Assembly: GCF_963678635.1 (NCBI RefSeq)
Contig: NC_087062.1
Location: 76,128,349-76,192,348, forward strand
Direction of reading: 5' to 3'
DNA: 64,000 nucleotides
DNA from: Symsagittifera roscoffensis
Taxonomy: Eukaryota; Xenacoelomorpha; Acoela; Convolutidae
Shown piece by piece: positions 1-9,373 of the stretch. The translations under genes were made by a program, and so were the position numbers. Below the pieces are notes generated by a model. The model made no database searches and had not been told where the DNA came from. It saw nothing but the letters and a program-made list of their open reading frames with translations. Every line of letters begins with the position of its first letter. Within the stretch, counting starts at the first letter, position 1.

Positions 1-624
1 TTGAGTCTCATCAGCGTACTGGATGGTACAGCGCTGAATTGGTGTCAGCAGGAGGTGCTCAGGGCGCGTATGAGCAACACGGTACTCTTCGGAAAAGTGA
101 AAGATGCCGAGATGATGGTGTGCAACTTCAGGGGACAAATGCAATGTAGAATGGCAGGCAAGCGAGAGGGCCCCATTGAAATGTATCCAAAGTTTTGGAA
201 CCTAAACCCATTGACGGCCAACGGACGAGAAGTCTTGAGAATCCCCGCCTGGAAGGAGTGCTTTGCACTAGTCAAGAGGGAGCTGGAGGCCATAATGGAG
301 AAAGAAATCCTACCAGCCACCATGCCTGAGTTCCCGACAGTCAGGAGGATGACCTTGGGAATGAATAGTCCCTTGGTGGTTCCCTCCATAATGGCGAAGA
401 TGATGACGGAGGAAACGCAGAGGCATTTCACGGATGGCTGGGATCCCCTGTTCATCGGCTACACGGCGGCAGTCTACTTCCACACCAGCGAGAGGAAGGT
501 AAATTCGTGGACGACGCAAGCGAAAAAGAGTAGAGGTTCGCAGCCCCCTGGATATGAGGTGCGGAAAGTCTTGAGAAGGAAGGACTTGAGAATATGCTAC
601 CCATATGGGATGATGGCAGGATGA
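1..624 (+). CDS. Unrecognised protein, N-terminal part, open at the window edge
   Basis: This frame is open from the first base to a TGA at 622-624. It begins with TTG, so the real start probably lies before the window. About 207 residues are visible, with no motif I can assign. The segment is mixed hydrophobic and charged, without a signal peptide or clear membrane span. It overlaps the next long frame, which lies in the -1 phase relative to it. The -1 frame is open only after its last upstream stop (TGA at 555-557), so a phase change would have to occur at about 558-621. I see no canonical X-XXY-YYZ slippery heptamer in that interval, so an indel in a decayed copy is as likely as programmed frameshifting. 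The purine-rich coding strand matches the long frame that follows and the Gag region at the right edge. An origin in a retroelement is inferred, not shown. Confidence 0.5.
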   Translation: MSLISVLDGTALNWCQQEVLRARMSNTVLFGKVKDAEMMVCNFRGQMQCRMAGKREGPIEMYPKFWNLNPLTANGREVLRIPAWKECFALVKRELEAIMEKEILPATMPEFPTVRRMTLGMNSPLVVPSIMAKMMTEETQRHFTDGWDPLFIGYTAAVYFHTSERKVNSWTTQAKKSRGSQPPGYEVRKVLRRKDLRICYPYGMMAG

Positions 625-3600
625 TCGTGATGGAGGGACACGTCGCATTGGTGGACGAAATGAAATTTGCCACGAGAAAATACAAGGCACCCTATGGCTT
701 AGAACAAGTAGAAGTGACACAGGAGGGAACAGAACTAGATGCAGCAGGTCAACTGCATGTAGCCCTGACGGAATATAAAAAGCTGGATCCTACGACACCG
801 TCACCACTGTCTGTAGACACGCCTGGAGACAAGAGGAGTGGACCCGTTGAGGATCGATTCAAAAGAATTCTCGAGAGAAGAAGAAATGAATCAGAGGAAG
901 AGAGTATGGATGAAACTCTCAGTGAAGCTGGAGAAGACATGGAGGTGGGGAATACACCTGAACCAGGGCCATCAGGGGAGGAACTCACCACTCAAGAGCT
1001 GTTGAAAGACTTGAGCGAAGAGAATTGGGCAGATACTGCCACACCACCTCTGAACCCGTCCCCGCGGAAGAACCTAGAGTTGCCATTGGCAGGTGATACC
1101 TTCAATATGGGGATGTTACTCTTGAGCTTGGAGGAAAGGGAGAAGAACACGTTCGAAGGGAACAGGGACATATTCTTGGGATCTCTCGAGGATGACGCTT
1201 GGCAGGAATTCCTGGGGGAATTCAATCGAGAAGTGGGCAGCGAGACGACGCTGGACAAGTTCAAGAAGGAACTGTGGGACGCAGTAGTGAGATTCGGGGA
1301 ACCGCTCCTGATAGGAACGGGCCTGGATGAGAAAGCAAGAAAAGAGCTGCTGAACAAGCTAGTGGAGCTGAGGAACGCACGATCGAAGACTAGAAAAGAG
1401 AAATGTGAGGACAGCTCTACTCTGAAACAAAAAACTGTGGATAAAATGGTTGATGATATAAAAAGGGATAAGATTGGGACTAGTAATATGATTAAAAGTA
1501 CTAATATCCTTAAGGCTCGAGCAGGGGGGAGGCAAGAGTTGGAAGGAGTGGATGGAGAGGTCGAATCAATGATGATAGCCACAACACCCTCGAGCAGAGA
1601 TGTGAAGACTCGCAAGAGGAAGAGAGAAGTGGAAGGATGGGGTAGTCCTTCAGTGGATGCTGTTTCGGAAGGAAACTTGAGAGAGACGGCGCCCATCGTT
1701 TTGGCCCGATGCAAGACGGCGGCATACAAGAACAGCTCGGAGCTCAGGAAACCACTTGAAGTAGAAAAGGAAATAGAGGTTTCCACCAGTTCGACGTCAG
1801 AAGAAGAATTCAAGCCTCAGAAGGTAAACGTGAAGAGAGGTTCAACGAACGGACAGGTAGGGCAAGTGGAGATCGGCAAAGAATGGATCTCGAAGGCACA
1901 TCAGGACATGGGCAAACAAGTGACGAGTGATCCATTGGAGAGGAACAAGACGAGGAACACTTCCCGGACGTGGTGGGTGGCCCTCGAAACATTGAAGGAA
2001 ATGGAGGACTGCTTGAAGAAGTTGGACAGTGGAATAGCTCGCAGGCGACGCAATTGGGCCACCCAGCAAAAAGCCGAGGTTAATAAGATAGAGATGGCAA
2101 GTCATCTGAAGAGGTCCTGGCAGAGTTTGTTGAAGGATCATTTTGAAGAGGCGATGAGGACATCCTCATCAGCACCGCCACTAATGGCGAATCCCTTCGT
2201 TAGAACTGCGGGACAATTAATGTTCACCTGGAGTCTGGTGGGAATAGAGTTGGAGACATTGACCTCGTATGACAGGCTGAAGTTGGGAAGCAAGAAGCTA
2301 GAGGTGTATCAGGCACTGATGCAACACGTGGCCAGGGACAATTCAGGCTTGAGCCTGGCTAGAAGAAAAGATGCCACATGTTTCTTGAGATGGACAATGT
2401 CAATGATGTCTGATAGCACCATCCTGGCATGCCACCAGAGAGCAAGTGGAAGTAAAACCATGGAGAGAAGAGTCTCAACGATCATCTTGAACGTATATCA
2501 GAGTACAGGAATAGAGAAAGAAGATGGTTCCAGACTATCCTTAGAGAACCATCGAAAGCTGGACGAGGTACGGAGGTTCTCTAATAAGAAGTTCGAGGAA
2601 GAACATGATGTTCACCGTAACCTGGCCTCGTCAGAACAGTACTCGAGACTCAGTGAGAAGGGGGAATACCAACATGTGTCTGGAGTGATGGGAATGGCCT
2701 ACAATCCCTTCTTAGACTCGGAAGCTGGAGGAGCCCACAGAAACCATGAGGTAGCGGAGCTACTGAAGTTTTGGACAGAAAAAATAATGGAGATAGACGC
2801 GGTGGAGAAAGAGGGGCCGAGCCTGGGCCTGATTCTTGAGAAAACACCAGAGGTGATAAGCATACCGCGCTCAAACAAGAGAGTTGAAGTGAACATGGGC
2901 GGTGGAAATGGCTTGTTAACCACGAACTTGGGAGTGATATGGAAGCTACTAAGACCCCCCTGGTGTCCACATCCCCATGCGAGTCTAATCGAGGAAACCA
3001 CCGAGCGAGTGAGGTTAGCACCAACGGAAGATGAAGATCTGGCGAAGTTGAGTGTGCTACATAAGCTAATCACGCCCCAGATGCAAGAGCCAAGCGAAAG
3101 GACGAGCGACCCCGGGTCAACAAAGAAATTGGAATCGGGTAGCTGTCTGGATTCGACGTGTGGGAACGGAGAGCACATCTGCGATGGACGGTCATGCGTC
3201 AGAATACTGTCGTTTCAAAAAGAAGACCTGGTCACTTGGTTCGAAGACATCACAGAAAGGGAGAAAAGTGAAGTGCAAATAACAGCGGAATGTTACGCGA
3301 GAACCACGGTGAATATAGCGACAGCTCTCGGATTCTTCTCGAGAATGTGTGGTCTGCAGGCACTGGAGAGACTGGAATCTGAACATCATTTAGTGACGGC
3401 GTTGAGCGTAGAATCATGGCCCGGGGTGTTGCAGGTGACTCAAAAACACATCCGGAGCTGGAAAGTTGGTCTTGAGGCGGAAATGGGATTTCCCCTGAGC
3501 GAAGCGTATGGCTTGCCATTGAACGCGAAATCGCTGATAGGGTCAATGATGGCCAACTTGTGCGGAAGTCACTACCCGCTACACATGGCGATGGTGGAAG

Positions 3601-4730
3601 TGTCCAGCCAGAGAATACTGGTGGACAAGGCCTTCTCAGTGCCCAAGTGCGTGAGGTTGGCTCGGATGTCGCATCACTCGCACAAGTTGTTGAGAAAAAT
3701 CAAAGGGACAGTACCAAAAGAATTGAGAGATGACTTAAGCGAAATCTGGGGAGAAGATCTTCTGAAGTTGGAAAGAGAAAACACAAGCGATCACGAGAGA
3801 CAAAACGTGATCGGGAAACCTGTGGGAAGTACTCCGAACCTGGAAGACAACGACACGATGCACGAGAAAATGATGGAGCTTGAGCCTCTCTTGGAAGCCT
3901 CAGGGGAGCGTAATCTCAGGAGCATTGAGATCTCTCATGGGGAATGCCCATGCCACTGTTTGGCACAAACGGTGTGGTATCCAGATCACAAGAACCTTTG
4001 CCTGGTGTGGGATGTGGAAGAGATTCGGTCGATCGGACTACCGGATCACCGGCAGAAGGTGACGCTCTTAGTAGTGAGTACGATGTTAGCTCTGAGATGG
4101 ATAGAAGAGAATATAACGGAGTATCGGGAGGCGACGACGCCAACGGCTGAGTCAATATACGCGATAGACTACAGCAGGAGACTCGAGTTGTTTGAGACTG
4201 CGTGCAAAGTATTCGCCATACCGACGGAAGTCAGGCACGTATGGAGCCGCTTGAGGTACTTTCCATGGTTTCGGGCGACATTGACGTCTTGGTTGTACAT
4301 GACAACGAAAGATCACATGAGAAAACATCAAAAGGAGTATCGACAGTTCCAGGCCGAGATTGGGCCGGAAGCTTTCAAGAGACCCCTGCTAACCCATCGT
4401 AATGCGATCACGACAGGATGGAAAAGAGTGGGTAAGATGTCTAGAGACAATACCAAAGCGAGGGAGTCGATACTAGAGGAAGACCTGGCGAAGAACGTGA
4501 GCTTGAGCCTGCACAACTCCTTTTGCTTGAACCGAGAAGCTAGGGTGAAGGCACTACCCAACCAAGCAAAGAGATTGCAGGAGCAGAGAGAATGGATGCG
4601 ATCCTATGAACAGCTGAAGGCTTGGGAGGAGATTGTGATTAGTTCCGATGATGAAGAGGAACTGTTGAGACAGTTTGCCGCATCTAGCACTTCAGGATGC
4701 AGTACCTCCAATGCGAAGAGTACGAGATGA
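594..4730 (+). CDS. Large unrecognised protein of 1378 residues, possibly retroelement-associated
   Basis: An uninterrupted frame runs from ATG at 594 to TGA at 4728-4730, which is strong evidence of coding. I do not recognise the family. Visible features are an acidic, Ser/Thr-rich stretch (about residues 90-140), a basic cluster TRKRKRE near 340-345 that could be a nuclear localisation signal, and a Cys/His group C851-x4-C856-x4-H861-x-C863-x4-C868. A second Cys-rich patch is H1115-GE-CPCHC (to 1122) followed by a nearby H and C. The C-terminus is acidic and serine-rich. I find no reverse transcriptase YxDD box, DTG protease motif, integrase HHCC or hydrophobic fusion/anchor segments, so it is neither pol nor an obvious envelope. 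The purine tract just after the stop would fit an extra open frame at the 3' end of an LTR element. A host gene is the alternative. Confidence 0.6.
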   Translation: MLPIWDDGRMIVMEGHVALVDEMKFATRKYKAPYGLEQVEVTQEGTELDAAGQLHVALTEYKKLDPTTPSPLSVDTPGDKRSGPVEDRFKRILERRRNESEEESMDETLSEAGEDMEVGNTPEPGPSGEELTTQELLKDLSEENWADTATPPLNPSPRKNLELPLAGDTFNMGMLLLSLEEREKNTFEGNRDIFLGSLEDDAWQEFLGEFNREVGSETTLDKFKKELWDAVVRFGEPLLIGTGLDEKARKELLNKLVELRNARSKTRKEKCEDSSTLKQKTVDKMVDDIKRDKIGTSNMIKSTNILKARAGGRQELEGVDGEVESMMIATTPSSRDVKTRKRKREVEGWGSPSVDAVSEGNLRETAPIVLARCKTAAYKNSSELRKPLEVEKEIEVSTSSTSEEEFKPQKVNVKRGSTNGQVGQVEIGKEWISKAHQDMGKQVTSDPLERNKTRNTSRTWWVALETLKEMEDCLKKLDSGIARRRRNWATQQKAEVNKIEMASHLKRSWQSLLKDHFEEAMRTSSSAPPLMANPFVRTAGQLMFTWSLVGIELETLTSYDRLKLGSKKLEVYQALMQHVARDNSGLSLARRKDATCFLRWTMSMMSDSTILACHQRASGSKTMERRVSTIILNVYQSTGIEKEDGSRLSLENHRKLDEVRRFSNKKFEEEHDVHRNLASSEQYSRLSEKGEYQHVSGVMGMAYNPFLDSEAGGAHRNHEVAELLKFWTEKIMEIDAVEKEGPSLGLILEKTPEVISIPRSNKRVEVNMGGGNGLLTTNLGVIWKLLRPPWCPHPHASLIEETTERVRLAPTEDEDLAKLSVLHKLITPQMQEPSERTSDPGSTKKLESGSCLDSTCGNGEHICDGRSCVRILSFQKEDLVTWFEDITEREKSEVQITAECYARTTVNIATALGFFSRMCGLQALERLESEHHLVTALSVESWPGVLQVTQKHIRSWKVGLEAEMGFPLSEAYGLPLNAKSLIGSMMANLCGSHYPLHMAMVEVSSQRILVDKAFSVPKCVRLARMSHHSHKLLRKIKGTVPKELRDDLSEIWGEDLLKLERENTSDHERQNVIGKPVGSTPNLEDNDTMHEKMMELEPLLEASGERNLRSIEISHGECPCHCLAQTVWYPDHKNLCLVWDVEEIRSIGLPDHRQKVTLLVVSTMLALRWIEENITEYREATTPTAESIYAIDYSRRLELFETACKVFAIPTEVRHVWSRLRYFPWFRATLTSWLYMTTKDHMRKHQKEYRQFQAEIGPEAFKRPLLTHRNAITTGWKRVGKMSRDNTKARESILEEDLAKNVSLSLHNSFCLNREARVKALPNQAKRLQEQREWMRSYEQLKAWEEIVISSDDEEELLRQFAASSTSGCSTSNAKSTR

Positions 4731-5974
4731 ATGGGCAAATCGGATGGATCTTGAGTCTTGAGAGGGAAGGGGGGCTTGAGCGTGGATCCGAGTGAAACTT
4801 GGATTCACGAAAAAGAAATTTTAACAAAGCAAATATTGTTACTAATATACTATATTTATTATATAAATCGAAATGCTGCATGACAATTTCCTGATTGAAT
4901 AGGACAAAAGAGATTTTAAAATGATTGGCTTGAAAAGCGAAAATTCAAGGGTGCAGGTGTATGCAGATTTTGGTTGCTGTTTAGCAATAGTGTGAAAATT
5001 TTAAATGGCTGTGAATTTTGGGGTGTAGATAAGCTTAAATCTGCTGCAAACTTCTGTAAATGACCACTGGCACTGTATCTTGAGCAACACTCGGTTTTTC
5101 TGGGACTCACTGGCAGAAGACAGCGCGCGATGAGGACATCGATCTCGAGTCCGGGGAGTATGTGCCAGTCGGTCATATTTGGAAGTTTGACCTTGAGAGG
5201 AGCAAAAAACACTTGATTTCGGAGTGAAATTTAATTTTTCAAAATTTCGAATGGAACCTGTCATGCACGATTTTCTCGCGAGAACTGAAAATCAGAAAAA
5301 GAAGTTAGAACAATTTCAGAACAATTGAGTAACAATCGCGGGAAAGTTGCTAGAAAAATTGGTGGGAAATTGCTATTCGCAATTTCGAAAGCAATAATAA
5401 CCTAGAGTAGAGCTGTCCCATCTGTGACAGAGACGAGAGCATTCCCTCGAGTTGGATTATTACGATTGGAATACTATTATTGACTGGACCAGAGTGAACC
5501 TTCGGTGGAAAGGTGGACAGCTAGAGTGTCCCAATGGTTCACGAGAACTTGCAGTCTAGAGTAAAAACTTGTTCTTGTTGGTAAAACTGACTGACATTAA
5601 ACTCATATTAGTTACTTTATTAATTCTTGAGTTGTTTACCGACTTATTTACTTCCTGGTTCTTGAGCGTGCTACAATGTGAGTACTTAATTTAAATTCCT
5701 AGAGTGTGTTTTATAATTGTTATGTTGAGGTAAGGCGAGTTTTAGGTTGATCCATCTGAAATGGATCAAAGTTCCACTGTCTAATAAAAAGTAACTTAAC
5801 GGATTGTTCCAACCCGGTTTTTAACGGCGTTCATGTATTTTGGGTATCTAGAGACCTAAGTATGGGGACGTTTCTAATTCTAGAGTGGGGGGATATTTTA
5901 GTAGTAGCCTTTAAGCTGTAACGGGTCGTAGTCTCATGTCACAAGCGAACCGAACTGGCTCCGACCGTTCTTGA
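4731..5974. other. Non-coding stretch, possibly 3' LTR or untranslated DNA
   Basis: No frame here looks like a gene; the short minus-strand frames have no recognisable content. The sequence is A+T-rich and contains several CTAGAGT-like words (for example near 5402, 5521, 5563 and 5880) and the word TTGATCCATCT near 5750, which also occurs in the satellite spacers. If the purine tract at 4760 is real, part of this could be a 3' LTR. I could not define LTR ends. Confidence 0.4.
4760..4774 (+). other. Candidate polypurine tract
   Basis: A 15-base all-purine run (GAGAGGGAAGGGGGG) lies 30 bases after the stop of the 1378-residue frame and is followed by CTTGAGCG. LTR retroelements place such a tract immediately before the 3' LTR, where it primes plus-strand synthesis. 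I could not identify the matching 5' LTR inside the window, so this remains a suggestion. Confidence 0.35.
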
Positions 5975-6075
5975 GGTAGAAAAACACAAGAGATAGTGTC
6001 CCTGACCCTTGAGCCAGTGGTTATAGGGCCTATTTTTCTTAAGCCTCATGTGTGACTGCAGTAGACGAATGTTAC
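5975..6075 (-). repeat. Dispersed ~100-bp repeat, inverted relative to the spacer copies
   Basis: The reverse complement of this stretch aligns with 21795-21894 and 56538-56637, with roughly 85-90% identity by eye. It includes long exact runs such as AAAAATAGGCCCTATAAC and GTCAGGGACACTATCTCT. The first aligned bases contain the stop codon of the transporter on the minus strand (6072-6074), so the repeat coincides with the start of that gene's 3' untranslated region. Either a mobile sequence supplies the 3' UTR, or the satellite spacer captured the 3' flank of this gene or a paralogue. Confidence 0.75.
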
Positions 6076-7217
6076 AAGTTACTGGCGTCATTCGTCAGCT
6101 CTGCCCGCTTCTGAGCTCCTATCTCCCAGCCATACCTGGTGTTTTTAGTGTTCTTCAAGAAAGCGAAAACAGATGTGCCCAAAATAGCGCATCCAGTCAC
6201 AATAGAAATGGCCCATTTGGCGAATTCTGTGTCGTCTCTTCCATCGGCTCGAAAAAAGCCAATACTGAAGATAGTGGGAATAACGAAGACGCTGCTGAAA
6301 AAGATGGCGTACGTGAAATCTTCAGGCACTGGATACATGAAGTCGCAAATAAATTCGGCAAAGAGGGGCGTGAACACAATTACACACGTAGATGCGCCCA
6401 AGCCCAAACAGAGAAAGAATATCAAAAGTGCTAATCTATCGAGTACTTCTAAGAGTAGATAACTATAGAGAAGAAGAAGAGTGAACAGAAATGTGTAAAT
6501 CACTAGGATGGATAAAATGAAAAAGAATAGTCGCTCACATCGATCGCTCAATCGAAATAGAAGGTATGCGACACCCACAGAAACAATCATCGCTGCTGAA
6601 ACAGCGAGAGCAAATAGAAGTAAATCGGTTGTGTTTATTTTTTCATTTTGGTCGGGCTCTTCAAACAAATCTAGCTGGTCAACGACCCATGAAATCTGGT
6701 AAAAGAAAAAGATGTAGCTTCCAATTATAATTCCAGAACAGACGAGACATACCCAAATTCTGCGCTTGCTTCTCAGATTATTCACACTTGCTTTCAGCGA
6801 GAACCTCTGAGAAAGAGTTATGAAGCTCGGAATGTAGGCGCTTTGTTTATTCGGATAAAGGGCCAGAATCAAGTAGAAAACAAAAGCGGCGACGAGAGCT
6901 TGAGTCATCTGAAAGTAGCGAAACTTGCGCATTAAGTTCTCGGTACCTTGGAAGCAGTAAATGAGAATACAGTCTATCACGAAGCTGTACGTGATCCCAA
7001 GGTAGAGAGAGAGAAATGCGAAGCCAGTTGCCGAGCGTCGCTCTGTTTTGGGGAACCACTGGAGGGAAATTTGAGGCGGGGCCACTAAGGACATACATGC
7101 TGCTATTGAAAGGGGAACCTGGGTGACATACAACGTGATTCTGTTGTGGTAGTCGAATTCACAAGCCACCACAATACACCTCGCAGAAGGTTTTCGACAT
7201 CCCATCAATTGAAACAA
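6072..7217 (-). CDS. SLC49/FLVCR-like major facilitator transporter, C-terminal exon
   Basis: This minus-strand frame encodes about eight to nine membrane spans, matching TM4/5 to TM12 of a major facilitator. The sequence around residues 43-62 (APPQISLQWFPKTERRSATG) fits the conserved 'P-x-WFPxxERxxAT' segment after TM4 of the SLC49 family (FLVCR1/2, DIRC2). The late motif around EFICDFMYPVPED resembles that family's 'E-x-x-YP-x-x-EG' signature near TM10-11, with D replacing G. Family members move small molecules such as choline or haem-related substrates across the plasma or lysosomal membrane; the substrate here cannot be read from sequence. A phase-compatible AG acceptor lies just before 7118, so the coding exon may start there rather than at the frame's first Met. 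The stop is TAA at 6072-6074. N-terminal spans lie upstream on this strand. Confidence 0.75.
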   Translation of the reverse strand: MFQLMGCRKPSARCIVVACEFDYHNRITLYVTQVPLSIAACMSLVAPPQISLQWFPKTERRSATGFAFLSLYLGITYSFVIDCILIYCFQGTENLMRKFRYFQMTQALVAAFVFYLILALYPNKQSAYIPSFITLSQRFSLKASVNNLRSKRRIWVCLVCSGIIIGSYIFFFYQISWVVDQLDLFEEPDQNEKINTTDLLLFALAVSAAMIVSVGVAYLLFRLSDRCERLFFFILSILVIYTFLFTLLLLYSYLLLEVLDRLALLIFFLCLGLGASTCVIVFTPLFAEFICDFMYPVPEDFTYAIFFSSVFVIPTIFSIGFFRADGRDDTEFAKWAISIVTGCAILGTSVFAFLKNTKNTRYGWEIGAQKRAELTNDASNL

Positions 7218-7758
7218 TGTGAAAATCGCTAATCACTAGATGTAAATCACTAACAACGTTTTGAAACACTTGTAATGAATTAGTATTTACACTCTTCTCT
7301 TCATTTTTTTTCGCTCTTCAAAAAAATACAATACTTTTTTTTGCTCACCAAGTACTTGCATATAAAAAGCGTGCGGTTGATAAATTGAGGTTTTGAGCGT
7401 ATGAGTAGGCGCAAACCTGATTTGAACGCTAGGCGTAAACATTACAAACAATGGTTTGTTCCCATATGGCTATAACATACAGAAAAGGGTCAAAATTGCT
7501 TTTTTCGTTGAGAAAAAATTTAACTAAAGCTTCACCAACACCGCCAAAAATTTGACACTAGGAAAAATTAAACTTTGAAAAAAGTAATAGCTAGATCTAA
7601 ATTGTTTGTTTTTGAGACCAAAAAAACCTAAGGAAAGCTAAATTCGACTTCAGCAATTTTTCGGTTTTCACACCAAAACAAAATAATTCTGATTTTCTCT
7701 AGTTTTTCTATACACGCGCTAAGCCACTACAAGCAATATTAGTGTGGATGTTGAAAAC
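7218..7758 (-). other. Probable intron of the SLC49-like gene
   Basis: This A+T-rich stretch lies between the two transporter coding segments. On the minus strand it opens with GTTTTC at 7758 directly after the upstream exon's CAG. I see no gene in it. If the exon begins at 7118, the intron extends to 7119. Confidence 0.55.
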
Positions 7759-7932
7759 CTGCCTTGCAGTGAGTGAAATGGCAGTGAGGAATGAAGACAT
7801 GACCAAGTATCTTTTCAGGTCTGCCTTGCCTATTAGGAGACTGAAGGGATACGCGGTCACGAGGCATGTCAAGAAGAAGGTCAAACTCAATACGCGTGTT
7901 TTAACGTTGGCAATGTTCTTTTGAATGATCTC
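7759..7932 (-). CDS. SLC49/FLVCR-like transporter, upstream exon
   Basis: On the minus strand a clean acceptor (TTTATTTCAG, ending at 7933) is followed by 174 bases, exactly 58 codons, then the donor CAG|GTTTTC. The exon is phase 0 at both ends and joins in phase to the acceptor at 7119/7118 of the next exon. It encodes a hydrophobic span (LSLTFFLTCLVTAYPFSLLI), a short charged loop (GKADLKRY) and a second span. That is the position of TM2-TM3, with the charged loop between the spans expected of the family. An apparent ATG frame just upstream (7979-7981) is out of phase, which supports reading TTTCAG as a splice acceptor. The first exon, with the N-terminus and TM1, was not found. Confidence 0.65.
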
Positions 7933-8109
7933 CTGAAATAAAGGCAACAAATGAACGAAAAAAAAGCACGCTAAACTTCATCGCAGTTTTTAGATTGAAT
8001 GAACAAAAGTTAGTGATTTTCACTGCGTTCTTCTTAACGCGTTTTATATCTTAGCCAATTCAATATGTGTATGTCAGATGACCCAATGCTAGTATGGACT
8101 GGAAATTGA

Positions 8110-8180
8110 GGCCCTTTTGTTTACTGGTAACGCTTATGCCGTGGGATCCTTAAGTCTGGGGTTCGAATCCCTGTTGGACC
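8110..8180 (+). tRNA. tRNA-like sequence or tRNA-derived relic
   Basis: A perfect RNA polymerase III B box GGTTCGAATCC lies at 8160-8170 inside a plausible T arm (TGGGG-TTCGAAT-CCCTG). An A-box-like word TTGTTTACTGG lies upstream and a T5 run downstream (8186-8190) could end transcription. The acceptor stem (GGCCCTT against TTGGACC) pairs poorly, and no regular 17-nt anticodon arm could be drawn. A decayed tRNA or a tRNA-derived SINE head is therefore more likely than a working tRNA. No anticodon is assigned. Confidence 0.35.
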
Positions 8181-9373
8181 TTGTATTTTTCGATACGTAT
8201 TAATTCGATTTTTTATTGGGAAATTTTGGAAAGCCAATATAGAAGATGGCGATTCTCGATTTGTGTTCACAAATTTTCAGAAAACTTGATTAATGTCAGC
8301 TCAGTCTAATTTAAGGAAGGATGGGTCGAGTTTTGAAAATTACTACCTGTAAGTTTTCTATGTAACAAAATCGAGATAAACGTTAAAAAAATTTTCCGAT
8401 GTTTTTTTATTTTCGTCTCATTTTTTACTCGCCAGTTTGGAATTATATGTTTAAGTTGTATCACACGTGTTGCGAAGTTACGCTTAGCTTATGCGATTTT
8501 AACTTAAATTAATTGTGGTTGTGTTAGTTCAAAATCACATTATATTAAGCAGATCAAAAATTGTTAAAAAGAAAGTTACATCAAGGACTTAGTTTGAGTT
8601 TTAGATATATTTGAGAGAAGCTCTGGAAAACTAAGATTTTGTTGAGTTGAAAAGTGAGAAATTTTGCATGCTGGCGGTTTTACCAAAGTTAATCCATTTT
8701 ATACGCAAAATCTAATGTATTTTTTTTTCGATCTACTTATCAGGTAAGTTTTTTCGAAATTTGGGAAATTGAGCAGATGGTTATTGTCATTCGAAACGAT
8801 CGTTTTCTATTCCTGTTTGCATGTTACAAATATTAAAAAACATATTTTGCAACGATCTCGAGTAATTGGTCTCATTTGAAAATTCGAAAATGAGATAAGT
8901 TTGAGCGTTGATTGACTTTCATCCAATTTCATCAATAGACTCTTTCAGCAAATGATAAAAAAGCAATTGGAAAAATGTTTATTCTCTTTCGCATCAATAG
9001 AATTCGCTGAAGGTTTCAGTTTGCCCAGCAACAGTAAGCCAAAACTTGGTAACTTATGAGGGTTAAGCATAAAGGTCGTTGCAATTTAGATCAATGATAG
9101 CCGGTTACTGTGCAAGTAGCACAGAAAGTTCCGACGACATTCTTAAAAAAATACAAAAAGAAAGTTTTTCAAATTGGTGTCGTTTTTTCCTGCATGTAGT
9201 GATGAAAAGATCTGAACGAAAAAATAAAACTTAGGCTTACTTGACATTCATAGTAAAATAGTTCAATTGGAAAACCGTTTTTGAAGAAAAATGACTAGAA
9301 AAACGAAGAAAAGTTTTTTAAAAATTATAAGCAGATACAGTGCTATCGGAAATTTAATTAGCTACAGAGTTTC
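8181..9373. other. A+T-rich non-coding DNA
   Basis: I see no supported gene, RNA or tandem repeat in this stretch. It holds homopolymeric A and T runs and short frames only. Confidence 0.6.

Noticed and set aside
45-4561. Minus-strand frames opposite the 1378-residue frame
   Set aside because: Antisense shadows of a purine-rich coding strand, Ser/Leu/Pro-rich as expected.
6139-6462. Plus-strand frames opposite the transporter exon
   Set aside because: Antisense shadow of the membrane-protein frame.
7933-7981. An ATG-initiated signal-peptide-like start just before the transporter exon
   Set aside because: It is out of phase with the exon by one base, while a strong TTTCAG acceptor separates them.
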